From a virus, in IMG/VR virus record IMGVR_UViG_3300036846_001161, positions 1-39,343 of that record: a stretch of 39,343 bases of DNA. One strand, given 5' to 3'. Each line of letters starts with the position of its first letter. Positions within the stretch are counted from its first letter, which is position 1. Under the pieces are notes generated by a model. It did not search any database, had not been told where the DNA came from, and worked only from the letters and a program-made list of their open reading frames with translations. Both the position numbers and the translations under genes were made by a program. Positions 7,179-13,442 of the stretch are shown here, in pieces.

Positions 7179-7465
7179 GGCTCGGCATGACTGATTGGGA
7201 CTTGGCCGACCACGCCCTCCGCAAGCTGGCCGTCTTCAACGCGTGTACCGAAGAGCGCAAGAACGCCTTCCGGCTGGCAGTCTCCGAGGCCATCGCCGAA
7301 GGACGCATGACCGGCTCGCCGAGTGAGGCGGACGCCATTGTGGCTGCGTGTGAAGCGTGGCCGACCGTAAACGGCTATGTGCCCTGTCATTACAAGCAGG
7401 GCTGCGGCTGCGAAATGGTGCCCGCCCGAGTCCGCGCCGCCCTCGAACAGAGAGGCCCCAAATGA
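7175..7465 (+). CDS. Hypothetical phage protein, 96 aa
   Basis: ATG at 7175 overlaps the previous stop; a second ATG lies at 7187. The protein is mostly helical for 65 residues (DHALRKLAVFNACTEERKN; FRLAVSEAIAEGRM). It ends with a cysteine cluster (CHYKQGCGCEMV) that could bind a metal. The last codon overlaps the next ATG. No family recognised. Confidence 0.55.
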   Translation: MRLGMTDWDLADHALRKLAVFNACTEERKNAFRLAVSEAIAEGRMTGSPSEADAIVAACEAWPTVNGYVPCHYKQGCGCEMVPARVRAALEQRGPK

Positions 7466-7668
7466 AGACCCTCGCCCGCATCACCGACCGGCTGATCCAC
7501 GCCCCCCGCCGTCAGGCCGACCTCGACATCCTGTGGCCCGCCCTCAAGGAACAGGCCCGCAACGTCGCCCAGGCCCGTGCCGCCTTCACGGCCCATGCCC
7601 TCCAGGACCCCGCCTGGCTCGCTCTCGGTCGCGAAGAACTCATGGTCCGCATGGAGTCCCTGTGTTGA
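7462..7668 (+). CDS. Small helical hypothetical protein, last gene of the plus operon
   Basis: 68 aa. ATG overlaps the previous stop (ATGA). The sequence is basic at the start (RITDRLIHAPRRQ) then helical. The gene ends at 7668, 12 bases before the stop of a convergent minus-strand gene. The spacer includes a small dyad (GTTGA/TCAAC around 7665-7682) that could help end transcription from both sides, although it lacks a clear T tract. Function unknown. Confidence 0.5.
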   Translation: MKTLARITDRLIHAPRRQADLDILWPALKEQARNVAQARAAFTAHALQDPAWLALGREELMVRMESLC

Positions 7669-7680
7669 CTTATAAATCAA

Positions 7681-7782
7681 CTACCAGCCGCAGCTAACGC
7701 CCCGCCACACCTCCCACAGGACGAGCCACAGAAGCAGGACCATCGCGATGATAAACCCCCAGCGTTGGCCCATCGTCTTCAT
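7681..7782 (-). CDS. 33-aa single-pass membrane protein
   Basis: ATG at 7782 overlaps the stop of the upstream minus-strand gene (ATGA). The peptide is basic at the N-terminus (KTMGQRW) followed by one hydrophobic helix (GFIIAMVLLLWLVLWEVW). It is coupled to the membrane/coiled-coil gene 7779-7991 and may act with it at the inner membrane. Too short for a family call. Confidence 0.45.
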   Translation of the reverse strand: MKTMGQRWGFIIAMVLLLWLVLWEVWRGVSCGW

Positions 7783-7991
7783 GGGCCGCCCAGCGCGCGT
7801 GCGAGATGCTGGATGAGGTCGCTGTTCGCCTGGGTCTTTGCAGAGGTGTCGTCCACCCGGCTGTCCAACGTGCCCAGCTGGCGCTCTATGCTGGCGAGCC
7901 GCTGCTCCACCATGTAGCCAATGGTGGAGAGCAGCACCCCGACGATCACGATAGCAGCCCGCCATATGTGCCTCCAGGCATCGTCGGGCAT
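7779..7991 (-). CDS. Membrane-anchored coiled-coil protein
   Basis: 70 aa. AAGGAGG lies seven bases before ATG 7991. A basic N-terminus (DDAWRHIWR) leads into one membrane helix (AAIVIVGVLLSTIGYMV) and then a heptad-rich segment (QRLASIERQLGTLDSRVDDT). This layout resembles small phage membrane proteins of the DUF2746 or haemolysin-XhlA kind, some linked to lysis. Its place in the minus early operon rather than the lysis region argues for another membrane role. Confidence 0.55.
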   Translation of the reverse strand: MPDDAWRHIWRAAIVIVGVLLSTIGYMVEQRLASIERQLGTLDSRVDDTSAKTQANSDLIQHLARALGGP

Positions 7992-8000
7992 GCTGCCTCC

Positions 8001-8201
8001 TTACTTCCAGCGCGTCACCTGCATAAACCCGTGGGTCCCGACCACGCGCCACCGCCGGTCCTTGTACCTCTTGCGGTTGGTTATCAGAACCTGCTCGGCC
8101 TGATCGAACAGTGCTGGATCATACACTGTCCTCACTTCTCCGACCTCCATCTTGGTGAAGCCCCAGCTGATCCTTGTCCGCTTCTCTTTCTCTTCCGTCA
8201 T
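8001..8201 (-). CDS. Small protein, paralogue of its upstream neighbour
   Basis: 66 aa. ATG at 8201 overlaps the stop of 8198-8452. It shares a layout with that neighbour: an aromatic start (WGFTKMEVGEV against WPFDQMVVGET), a V(Y/E)DP...F segment, a helix with N..R, then a beta ending with QV.R. The pair therefore looks like a tandem duplication. This fold type (short strand, helix, basic strand) recurs in small phage proteins thought to bind DNA; I cannot name a defined family. Confidence 0.55.
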   Translation of the reverse strand: MTEEKEKRTRISWGFTKMEVGEVRTVYDPALFDQAEQVLITNRKRYKDRRWRVVGTHGFMQVTRWK

Positions 8202-8452
8202 GCGACACGCTGAACCCGCAGCCCGGCTGGGCACCGGCCCAACGTGAACCGCTTGTCGCTCCTGCGGTGGATGTTGGCCGCCGAGTTGTACGCGGACTGG
8301 AAGCGTTTGGGGTCCTCCACATAAAGCGTCTCCCCCACCACCATCTGGTCGAAGGGCCAGACCGGGCGAGGCCCTTTCCTCCGTGACAGTATGATCTCCA
8401 CCGGCTCCATGCCGAGGGCGAAGCCATTGAGAGTACGAGTGTTTCCGTCCAT
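8198..8452 (-). CDS. Small protein, first gene of the divergent minus operon
   Basis: 84 aa. AAGGAG sits nine bases before ATG 8452, and the outward promoter in the left arm of the 8486-8734 palindrome points at it. The C-terminal 50 residues (WPFDQMVVGETLYVEDPKRF...GLRVQRV) align with the downstream paralogue. The C-terminal end is basic. As the first gene behind a divergent control region it is a candidate regulator; this is inference. Confidence 0.55.
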   Translation of the reverse strand: MDGNTRTLNGFALGMEPVEIILSRRKGPRPVWPFDQMVVGETLYVEDPKRFQSAYNSAANIHRRSDKRFTLGRCPAGLRVQRVA

Positions 8453-8485
8453 TCCGAGTCGCTCCTTGAAGTTTCTACATGTGCT

Positions 8486-8514
8486 ATTAAAGACTCTTGG
8501 ATCTGCGTAATCAA
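8486..8514 (-). promoter_or_regulatory. Outward sigma70-type promoter, left arm
   Basis: On the complement, TTGATT (8514-8509), a 17-base spacer and TTTAAT (8491-8486) form a good sigma70-type promoter. It points leftward to the 8452-7681 operon, with the start codon of the first gene about 35 bases downstream. Confidence 0.6.
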
Positions 8515-8517
8515 GTG
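8486..8517 (+). repeat. 32-bp inverted repeat, left arm
   Basis: Reverse complement of 8703-8734 with one mismatch in 32. It is the outermost arm of a nested palindrome centred on 8610. Confidence 0.85.
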
Positions 8518-8702
8518 GTCCGACCCCCTACGTGGGTCAAAAGTGTGCGTGTGTGCGCGGTAGAGAATAGAGAGTTCTCTGTATATGTATGTGAATTACT
8601 ATTATATAGTAGTCTACATACATACACATTACTTCACAATTTCTCGATCATGTCAAGCGAAACATGCACACACCTTCATTTGACCCTTGGGGGGGCAAGA
8701 AA
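8518..8702. other. Core of a 250-bp nested palindrome, gene-free and AT-rich
   Basis: Between the arms lie further symmetric pairs on the same centre: GGGTCAAA (8534-8541) with TTTGACCC (8679-8686), and GTGTGTGC (8549-8556) with GCACACAC (8666-8673). In the middle TATGTATGT (8584-8592) pairs with ACATACATA (8616-8624) around TACTAT...ATAGTA (8597-8611). The central 70 bases are strongly AT-rich in an otherwise GC-rich genome. No credible gene is present. A divergent operator or a replication origin fits best. Confidence 0.6.
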
Positions 8703-8734
8703 CACTTGATTACGCAAATCCAAGAGTCTTTAAT
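8703..8734 (-). repeat. 32-bp inverted repeat, right arm
   Basis: Matches the complement of 8486-8517 at 31 of 32 positions. It contains the rightward promoter 8706-8734. Confidence 0.85.
8706..8734 (+). promoter_or_regulatory. Outward sigma70-type promoter, right arm
   Basis: TTGATT (8706-8711), a 17-base spacer and TTTAAT (8729-8734). It is the mirror copy of the leftward promoter and points to the gene at 8800. Confidence 0.6.
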
Positions 8735-8740
8735 CGAAGG

Positions 8741-8769
8741 TTGACAATCTTCAAAGTCAACTTCAGAAT
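8741..8769 (+). promoter_or_regulatory. Second rightward promoter
   Basis: Consensus TTGACA (8741-8746), a 17-base spacer and CAGAAT (8764-8769), just outside the right arm. Its -35 box begins seven bases after the -10 of the arm promoter, so the two would compete or act in tandem. The ATG at 8800 lies 31 bases after the -10 box. Confidence 0.55.
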
Positions 8770-8799
8770 GTAAAACTCCACCCCAAACAGGAGACGCGC

Positions 8800-9159
8800 A
8801 TGACTAACAAGAGACACTGGGGCGACTTCCCAGTGATCATGATCGACCTAGTCCAGAAGTTCGAGGAAGCTCCCTCAGGCCGGCTCGTCCTCAACGGCCT
8901 CTCCAAGTCAGATGCCTACTCTATGAGGAACGAGTTCCATCGCTTCCGCCGGGCCATCATCGATGCGGTCCACAGGGGGGAAGACAACCTGACCCTCAAC
9001 GAACTCTACGCATCCACACGGGACATGGGGTTGTCTATCCGCCCCATTGGTACCTCTAACCTCTACCAGTTGGCGTATACCAAGCACATCGCCATCAGGT
9101 ACTTCGACAAGTGGGAACTCCCCGAGCCACTTGTTGTGATAGAGGACGAGGAAGTTTGA
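8800..9159 (+). CDS. Early hypothetical protein behind the divergent control region
   Basis: 119 aa. AGGAGA lies nine bases upstream of ATG 8800, and two promoters (8706, 8741) drive it. The centre (SKSDAYSMRNEFHRFRRAIID) is a charged helix. A later beta-like part (MGLSIRPIGTSNLYQLAYT) recalls small phage proteins with a helix and a basic sheet. Codons are less GC-biased than the neighbours. As the first rightward gene it may be a regulator of the adjacent palindrome; not demonstrated. Confidence 0.6.
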   Translation: MTNKRHWGDFPVIMIDLVQKFEEAPSGRLVLNGLSKSDAYSMRNEFHRFRRAIIDAVHRGEDNLTLNELYASTRDMGLSIRPIGTSNLYQLAYTKHIAIRYFDKWELPEPLVVIEDEEV

Positions 9160-9160
9160 C

Positions 9161-9189
9161 TTGAATTTCACAAACATATTCACTACAAT
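9161..9189 (+). promoter_or_regulatory. Sigma70-type promoter before a terminator
   Basis: TTGAAT (9161-9166), a 17-base spacer and TACAAT (9184-9189), immediately after the stop of the 8800 gene. A rho-independent terminator lies about 70 bases downstream, so this promoter may make a short RNA or an attenuated leader for the gene at 9320. Confidence 0.55.
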
Positions 9190-9260
9190 ATCGATGTTGG
9201 GTTTTCGCCTTTCTTCCATGTAGAGCGCGGCGATGACCTGGCTACCTGTGTAAACTTAGG

Positions 9261-9292
9261 GGGGCCGCCCTCGTGGCGGCCCCTCCCTTTTC
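9261..9292 (+). terminator. Rho-independent terminator
   Basis: GGGGCCGCC (9261-9269), loop CTCGT, GGCGGCCCC (9275-9283), followed by TCCCTTTTCC. A 9-bp GC stem and pyrimidine tract form a good intrinsic terminator between the 9161 promoter and the 9320 gene. Confidence 0.7.
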
Positions 9293-9319
9293 CAACCAAG
9301 TAAGAGGAGCACCCCCTAG

Positions 9320-9883
9320 ATGACCGACGCGCAAGTAGTAGACCTCCCGACCGCTCCGGCCCCCTCCGGCAAGCGCAAGATCGCCAACGCGACCATCAAT
9401 GGTTCCCATGTCGAGATACAGTTCTCCGATCTTTACGGCGGTGCCAAGCTCGCCATCGACACAGCCAAGACCGGCGACAACACGCGCGCGCTCCTGGCCG
9501 CGCAGGGTGCTGCCTCCGTCATCCAGACGGCCTACTCGGCAGCCGAGGACCCCGTGGCTGCCGCTACCTCCGCCATTGACCGGATGATGTCGGGTGACTG
9601 GCGGCCGGGTCCGCCGCGTGGCGAGCCTCCCCTCGACCCGTTGGTCCAGGCCATCGCCGAGCACCTCGCCCACGAGACAAAGAAACCCTACTCCCCCGAA
9701 CGTGTCCTGGAGGAGTTCATCCCCGCCTATCAGGCCCGCCACGCCCTGACCAATGTCTCCGTGGCCCGCCGCCGCCTGCGCGCGCACCCCGACATTGCGG
9801 CGCGCGTCGCCCACATCGAGGCCGCCCGAGCCAAGGCCGCCTCCGACCGGGTCAAGGGCACCTCCGCCGAGTCCCTCCTCTAA
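9320..9883 (+). CDS. Hypothetical phage protein, 187 aa
   Basis: ATG at 9320 with GAGGAG about 11 bases upstream. The first 20 residues are low-complexity (VVDLPTAPAPSGKRK). Residues 20-90 look like a small mixed domain (ATINGSHVEIQFSDLYGG...). The last 80 are helical and basic (ERVLEEFIPAYQARHALT; SVARRRLRAHPDIAARVAHIEAARAKA), compatible with DNA binding. It sits behind a promoter-terminator pair that could attenuate it. I do not recognise a named family. Confidence 0.6.
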   Translation: MTDAQVVDLPTAPAPSGKRKIANATINGSHVEIQFSDLYGGAKLAIDTAKTGDNTRALLAAQGAASVIQTAYSAAEDPVAAATSAIDRMMSGDWRPGPPRGEPPLDPLVQAIAEHLAHETKKPYSPERVLEEFIPAYQARHALTNVSVARRRLRAHPDIAARVAHIEAARAKAASDRVKGTSAESLL

Positions 9884-9884
9884 G

Positions 9885-10043
9885 ATGAAGCGCTGGCCCG
9901 TCATCCGCCACATCCGCTACTGGCTGGCCTCCTACCGGGTCCATCGCTGGGCGCAGTTGTGGGGACAGGGTGGCGTCGGCCTCGGCTGGCCCAACCCTAG
10001 CGACCTCGCCCATCTCGACCGCATCTGGACCGGCCGGGAATGA
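9885..10043 (+). CDS. Small basic Trp-rich protein
   Basis: 52 aa. ATG is one base after the previous stop, and its own stop overlaps the next ATG. The peptide is basic and unusually rich in Trp, Arg and His (KRWPVIRHIRYWLASYRVHRW), forming a likely amphipathic helix, followed by a Gly-rich tail. It could associate with membrane or nucleic acid. No family is known to me. Confidence 0.45.
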   Translation: MKRWPVIRHIRYWLASYRVHRWAQLWGQGGVGLGWPNPSDLAHLDRIWTGRE

Positions 10044-10141
10044 GGGACATAGCCCTGCTGGTTCTCCTCGGAGCAATAGGCGGGGCTATGCTCGGGTTCG
10101 CTCTTGGCAGCGGCCTCATCCGTATCCACATACCCGCGTAG
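10040..10141 (+). CDS. 33-aa hydrophobic membrane peptide
   Basis: ATG at 10040 overlaps the stop of the previous gene (ATGA); 33 codons end with TAG at 10139-10141. Almost the entire peptide is one glycine-containing hydrophobic helix (IALLVLLGAIGGAMLGFALG). It is the last gene before a terminator region. The coupling and the repeated occurrence of such peptides in this genome support it being real. Confidence 0.45.
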   Translation: MRDIALLVLLGAIGGAMLGFALGSGLIRIHIPA

Positions 10142-10142
10142 C

Positions 10143-10180
10143 GGCACCCATTACTGCCCCCCAGTAAACCCCCGGGTGCC
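10143..10180 (+). other. Nested hairpin before the terminator
   Basis: GGCACCC (10143-10149) pairs with GGGTGCC (10174-10180), enclosing a second stem TTACTG (10151-10156) / CAGTAA (10162-10167). It directly follows the last stop codon and may protect the 3' end or help termination. Confidence 0.5.
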
Positions 10181-10182
10181 CA

Positions 10183-10218
10183 GGCCCGCCATCCCCCCGA
10201 TGGCGGGCCTTCTTCTTT
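10183..10218 (+). terminator. Strong rho-independent terminator, plus direction
   Basis: An 11-bp perfect stem GGCCCGCCATC (10183-10193) / GATGGCGGGCC (10199-10209), loop CCCCC, followed by TTCTTCTTT. It ends the 8800-10141 operon. Confidence 0.85.
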
Positions 10219-10226
10219 GCGCGCGC

Positions 10227-10254
10227 AAAAAGATGGCGGCCCCATAGGCCGCCA
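10227..10254 (-). terminator. Rho-independent terminator, minus direction
   Basis: TGGCGGCC / GGCCGCCA (10234-10241, 10247-10254) followed, on the complement, by TCTTTTT. It would stop leftward transcription from the 10.3-10.6 kb region, although no leftward gene is seen there. Confidence 0.65.
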
Positions 10255-10566
10255 AGTTTATGCTACCCACTCACCCGCCAATCCAGGCTACGCCTTTCAT
10301 GGCAAAGGTTAGCAGGACGGCCAGGTTAGCACGCGCCGCCCCCCGGCACCCGCCCTCTCTTTTAGAGTCCTTCTAAATCCCCGACTAGATGTGGACCGGG
10401 TAGACCTGTCATGTCCACCTGTAGACCCGTGCGCTAACTTCCCAACCACCGTTCAATGGAAGGACTTCGCCGCCTGATCCGTCGGCCGGGCCTCTCCAAC
10501 ATCTCCCGCCAACCTTTCGATGTTAGCATCCTCTTGATAATCTTCGACAACAACCAAACAAATCCC
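10255..10566. other. Gene-free region with GTTAGC repeats and dyads
   Basis: No convincing gene. AGGTTAGCA occurs twice at a 17-bp period (10306-10314, 10323-10331). GCTAAC appears inverted at 10433-10438, and GTTAGC again within the dyad GATGTTAGCATC (10519-10530). GTGGAC (10391-10396) pairs with GTCCAC (10413-10418), and TAGACC is repeated at 10401 and 10422. The short repeats, the dyads and an AT-richer right end upstream of a strong promoter would suit an origin or operator region. Confidence 0.45.
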
Positions 10567-10594
10567 TTGACACCCGAAATCAAAGTTGTATGAT
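10567..10594 (+). promoter_or_regulatory. Strong sigma70-type promoter for the replication operon
   Basis: Consensus TTGACA (10567-10572), a 16-base spacer and TATGAT (10589-10594), 56 bases before the ATG at 10651. It is the best promoter in the window and should drive the 10651-20061 operon. Confidence 0.75.
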
Positions 10595-10650
10595 CCGAGG
10601 TTCAAACACCGGCATAAGCCGGCATCGGTTAACTAGCCGAGGCGCTCTAC

Positions 10651-10938
10651 ATGGATAACCTTTCACACGCTATCTTGCGTGCATCCCTTACTCTCTCTGG
10701 AGCCAGCGATGGCTCCGCAGGAGCCATGACCATGCCCTCACATGAGGATCGCTCCTCTATGTTGCGCCTACGTGTACTCAATGGCGAGGACCTCACTGCC
10801 GAGGAGATGCTCTACGAGGTCAACAAGATACGCGAGGGCCGCCGCACCGCCGAACCCCGCGCGAAAGCACCCGCCCGCGTCAAGAAGTCCCCCGCTCCCA
10901 AGGAGAACCTCCTCGACCTCTTGGACCAATCGCTATGA
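10651..10938 (+). CDS. Small hypothetical protein, first gene of replication operon
   Basis: 95 aa. GAGG lies about nine bases upstream of ATG 10651. The N-terminal third is Ser/Ala-rich; residues 38-65 form a charged helix (LRVLNGEDLTAEEMLYEVNKIREGRR). A basic Pro/Ala linker follows, then a short acidic ending (NLLDLLDQSL) of the kind used as a docking peptide. The stop overlaps the start of the nuclease gene (ATGA). Unknown function; possibly an accessory factor for the nuclease or SSB. Confidence 0.6.
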   Translation: MDNLSHAILRASLTLSGASDGSAGAMTMPSHEDRSSMLRLRVLNGEDLTAEEMLYEVNKIREGRRTAEPRAKAPARVKKSPAPKENLLDLLDQSL

Positions 10939-11921
10939 GCCGGGTCATCGAGCATCCGTCGGGCACCCTCGAACTCCTGCCCCCCTTCCCGGAAGTGTGG
11001 GACAGCAGCATGCGCTCGGCCTGGGTGGCCTGTCCCCGTCAGTGGTACTACGGCTACCTGCTGGGCCTGCGCAAGTCGGCCTTCTCCATCCACCTGCACT
11101 TCGGCGGAGCCTTTGCCCACGGCCTGGAGGCCACCCGCAAGGCCTTCTATGTCGACGGCATGGACGAAGTGAACTCCGTCAACCAGGGCTTCCACGCACT
11201 CATCAAGTTCTGGGGGGACTTCGAGCTGACCGACGAACTCCGCCGGTCGCGTGCCGGCGTCAAGGACCTCAGCGCCTGTCTCGACGCCCTCCTCTCCTAC
11301 TTCGAGACATACCCTCTCTCCGACGACCAAGTGATCCCCCTGGTCATCAATGGCGAGGCCATCATAGAGAAGAGCTTCGCCCTCCCCATCCCCGGCACCG
11401 TCCACCCTGTAACCGGCCAGCCCATTGTCTATGCGGGCCGCTGCGACATGGTGGCCCAGCACCGTGGCGGCAGCAGCCTCTTCATTGTGGACGAGAAGAC
11501 CGCCTCCTCCCTTGGCACCACTTGGTTAGCTAACTGGCCGCTGCGGGGACAGCTCTCCGGCTACGTGTGGGGGATGCGCTCCTACGGCATCGAACCCGAC
11601 GGCTGCGTCATAAGAGGGGTGGGCATCCTCAAGCAGGACATCACTCACATGCAGAGCATCCTGACCAGGCCGCCGTGGCAGATCGACCAGTGGCTCGAAC
11701 AGCTGCGCCGCGATGTGACCCGTGCCGGCGACATGTGGATCATGGCCGCCAACCTCAACAACCCGCACATCGCCTTCGATCAGGCCTTCGACAGCGCCTG
11801 TAGCTCTTACGGGGGCTGCGGCTACCTCGACCTCTGCAACGCCCCCTCACCGATCCCCTGGTACGAGAACTTCGAGATACGCCATTGGGACCCCCTCCAA
11901 CGCGAGGGCGACATCCCCTGA
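10935..11921 (+). CDS. PD-(D/E)XK nuclease, Cas4/RecB-like with Fe-S cysteines
   Basis: 328 aa. Catalytic motifs of the RecB-type nuclease fold are visible: GRCD with D171, VDEKT with D186, E187 and K188, and a following QLSGY (206-210). A lone N-terminal Cys (C33 in WVACPRQW) plus C289, C295 and C301 match the four-cysteine [4Fe-4S] layout of Cas4/AddB-like nucleases. It likely trims DNA ends for the recombination proteins next to it (Sak4-like, SSB-like). Start and stop overlap neighbours, so expression is coupled. There is no CRISPR array here, so a Cas role is not implied. Confidence 0.85.
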   Translation: MSRVIEHPSGTLELLPPFPEVWDSSMRSAWVACPRQWYYGYLLGLRKSAFSIHLHFGGAFAHGLEATRKAFYVDGMDEVNSVNQGFHALIKFWGDFELTDELRRSRAGVKDLSACLDALLSYFETYPLSDDQVIPLVINGEAIIEKSFALPIPGTVHPVTGQPIVYAGRCDMVAQHRGGSSLFIVDEKTASSLGTTWLANWPLRGQLSGYVWGMRSYGIEPDGCVIRGVGILKQDITHMQSILTRPPWQIDQWLEQLRRDVTRAGDMWIMAANLNNPHIAFDQAFDSACSSYGGCGYLDLCNAPSPIPWYENFEIRHWDPLQREGDIP

Positions 11922-12040
11922 TGCTGACCTCGGAAGAAACACTCGTCATAGGGCTGGCCTGCGGCCTGATCATGGGGCTGTTCTCCGGCCTGATCATCGG
12001 TTGGGCCATTGCAACACTGTTCTGGAGGAAGCGTCTATGA
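11921..12040 (+). CDS. 39-aa single-pass membrane protein
   Basis: ATG overlaps the nuclease stop (TGATG) and the TGA stop overlaps the ATG of the Sak4-like gene, so it is fully embedded in the operon. The peptide starts acidic (LTSEET), continues as one long helix (VIGLACGLIMGLFSGLIIGW) and ends basic (WRKRL), giving a clear orientation in a membrane. A membrane peptide between two recombination genes is unexpected. Function unknown. Confidence 0.5.
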   Translation: MLTSEETLVIGLACGLIMGLFSGLIIGWAIATLFWRKRL

Positions 12041-12849
12041 GCAACAGAACCAATGCCCTCGTCATGGGACCCATCCAGACCGGCAAGACCTGGAGTACCC
12101 GCACCCTCTTGCCCGAGTACCCCGACATCAACGGCAAGATATGCAAGGGCGCCGGCAAGGTGGTCTGCACCGTCAGCCTGGAGCCGGGCTGGGAGGACAC
12201 CAACGGCGACGTGACCTGCGGCATGGGGATGCACATGGTCTACATCCCGCCTCTCGATGTCGAGTGGGCCGACCTAGAAGCCATGACCAAGCTGGTGAAT
12301 GCGGCCACCGATGTGACCAAGGTCAACGACCCCAACCGGCGCTACTACACCCAGCTCCTGGATACCTATTCCGCCCTCAAGAAGTTCGTCTGCCAGCGCT
12401 GTGGCCAAGAGTTTGGCGACTGCGCCAAGCTGGACGAGCACCACGCCGTGGTGATGGATGGTCTTACGGGCCTCAGCCGCAGCGCCATGACAGCAACCGT
12501 CGGCCTCAAACCGGCCAAGACCTGGCCCGAGTTCGATGCCGCCGGCCAACAGGTCGAGAACCTCCTGCGCAAGTGCGCGTCCATCGACGCGACCTTTGTC
12601 CTCATTGCCCATGTTGACCGGGAACCAGACAAGGAGACACAGAAGACCAAGCTGACCATGCACACCATCGGCAACAAGTTGGCCCCCCGCCTGACCAAGG
12701 ACATCTTCAGCGAGATCATCCTCGCCCGCCGCGACGACCGGGGCAACTTCTGGTGGTCGACCAGCGAGCCAGACATGGACCTCAAGGCCCGCCGGCTCCC
12801 CTTCAACGACAAGATCACCCCCGACTTCCACCAGATACTAGCAGACTAA
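12037..12849 (+). CDS. Sak4-like RecA-fold recombinase with inserted zinc finger
   Basis: 270 aa. GGAGGA precedes ATG 12037. Walker A GPIQTGKT is at residues 11-18 and a Walker B-like strand VVMDG ends at D141, followed by a LSRS-type segment. This is the short AAA_24/Sak4 class of phage RecA-like annealases, typically encoded with an SSB, as here. Directly before Walker B are CQRC (119-122) and DEHH (133-136), a C2H2-type zinc-binding pair that I infer to be an insertion. Late motifs (IAHVDRE, then TIGNKLAPRLTKDIFSEI) fit the family. Confidence 0.8.
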   Translation: MSNRTNALVMGPIQTGKTWSTRTLLPEYPDINGKICKGAGKVVCTVSLEPGWEDTNGDVTCGMGMHMVYIPPLDVEWADLEAMTKLVNAATDVTKVNDPNRRYYTQLLDTYSALKKFVCQRCGQEFGDCAKLDEHHAVVMDGLTGLSRSAMTATVGLKPAKTWPEFDAAGQQVENLLRKCASIDATFVLIAHVDREPDKETQKTKLTMHTIGNKLAPRLTKDIFSEIILARRDDRGNFWWSTSEPDMDLKARRLPFNDKITPDFHQILAD

Positions 12850-12901
12850 CCCACGGCCCGGCCGGCAGGGCCTCTACCAACGCCGGCAGAAAGGACTACT
12901 G

Positions 12902-13423
12902 ATGGCACAGGACGACACGTTTGACACCAGCGCACTCATCGAAACCGAGAACACCGGCGACCTCAACCGCTACATGGAGCCGGTCCCCGAAGGCGAGATG
13001 ATGGCGCGGGTCAATGCCGACAGCGTCAAGGTCGAGCGCTTCACCTCCAAAGCGGGGAACCTCGTCACGCTCTGCCGCATGGTCTTCACGGTGGAAGATG
13101 AGGACGTGAAGGCGGCGATGCAAATGGACAAGCCGACCATCAACGCCAGCATCTTCCTCGACATGGAGAACGGGCGGCTCCAGACCAAGGACGACAACCC
13201 CAACGCCAACGTCGCCCTGGGCAAGCTCAAGTACGCTCTGCGCATCCCGGAGGGCAAGCCCTGGTCGCTGCGCCAGTTCGAGGGCCTCTCCTGCTTTATC
13301 AAGGTGGCCCACGATCCCAACCCCGAGGACATCGAGCACCCCTACTCTCGTGTCACCGGCTTCTACCGCGACCGCAAGGACGCCGGCGCAGCCCCGGCCA
13401 CCAACAACCGGGGCCGCCGCTAG
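12902..13423 (+). CDS. DUF669-like single-stranded DNA-binding protein
   Basis: 173 aa. AAAGGA upstream supports ATG 12902. The sequence pattern (VPEGEMMARVNADSVKVERFTSKAGN..., a beta-rich core, LRQFEGLSCFIKVAHDP, then a disordered GAAPATNNRGRR tail) is that of DUF669-type phage proteins, which function as single-stranded DNA-binding partners of Sak/Erf recombinases. Its place right after the Sak4-like gene supports this. The stop TAG is embedded in a GNA-hairpin element. Confidence 0.7.
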   Translation: MAQDDTFDTSALIETENTGDLNRYMEPVPEGEMMARVNADSVKVERFTSKAGNLVTLCRMVFTVEDEDVKAAMQMDKPTINASIFLDMENGRLQTKDDNPNANVALGKLKYALRIPEGKPWSLRQFEGLSCFIKVAHDPNPEDIEHPYSRVTGFYRDRKDAGAAPATNNRGRR

Positions 13424-13442
13424 CCTCGCTACGCTCGGCTAG
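13420..13442 (+). repeat. GNA-hairpin element 4
   Basis: Arms CTAGCC (13420-13425) and GGCTAG (13437-13442) flank TCGCTACGCTC. The left arm contains the TAG (13421-13423) of the SSB-like gene. Confidence 0.8.

Noticed and set aside
8497-8709. 70-codon ORF inside the divergent palindrome
   Set aside because: Its sequence is set by inverted-repeat symmetry, it has no ribosome site and it crosses both promoters' upstream parts.
403-9303. Shared CCAAGTAA 8-mers as a regulon signal
   Set aside because: Three copies of an 8-mer upstream of two genes are too few to separate from chance without a genome count.
10456-10593. 45-codon ORF in the gene-free region
   Set aside because: No ribosome site, and its end coincides with the strong promoter at 10567-10594.
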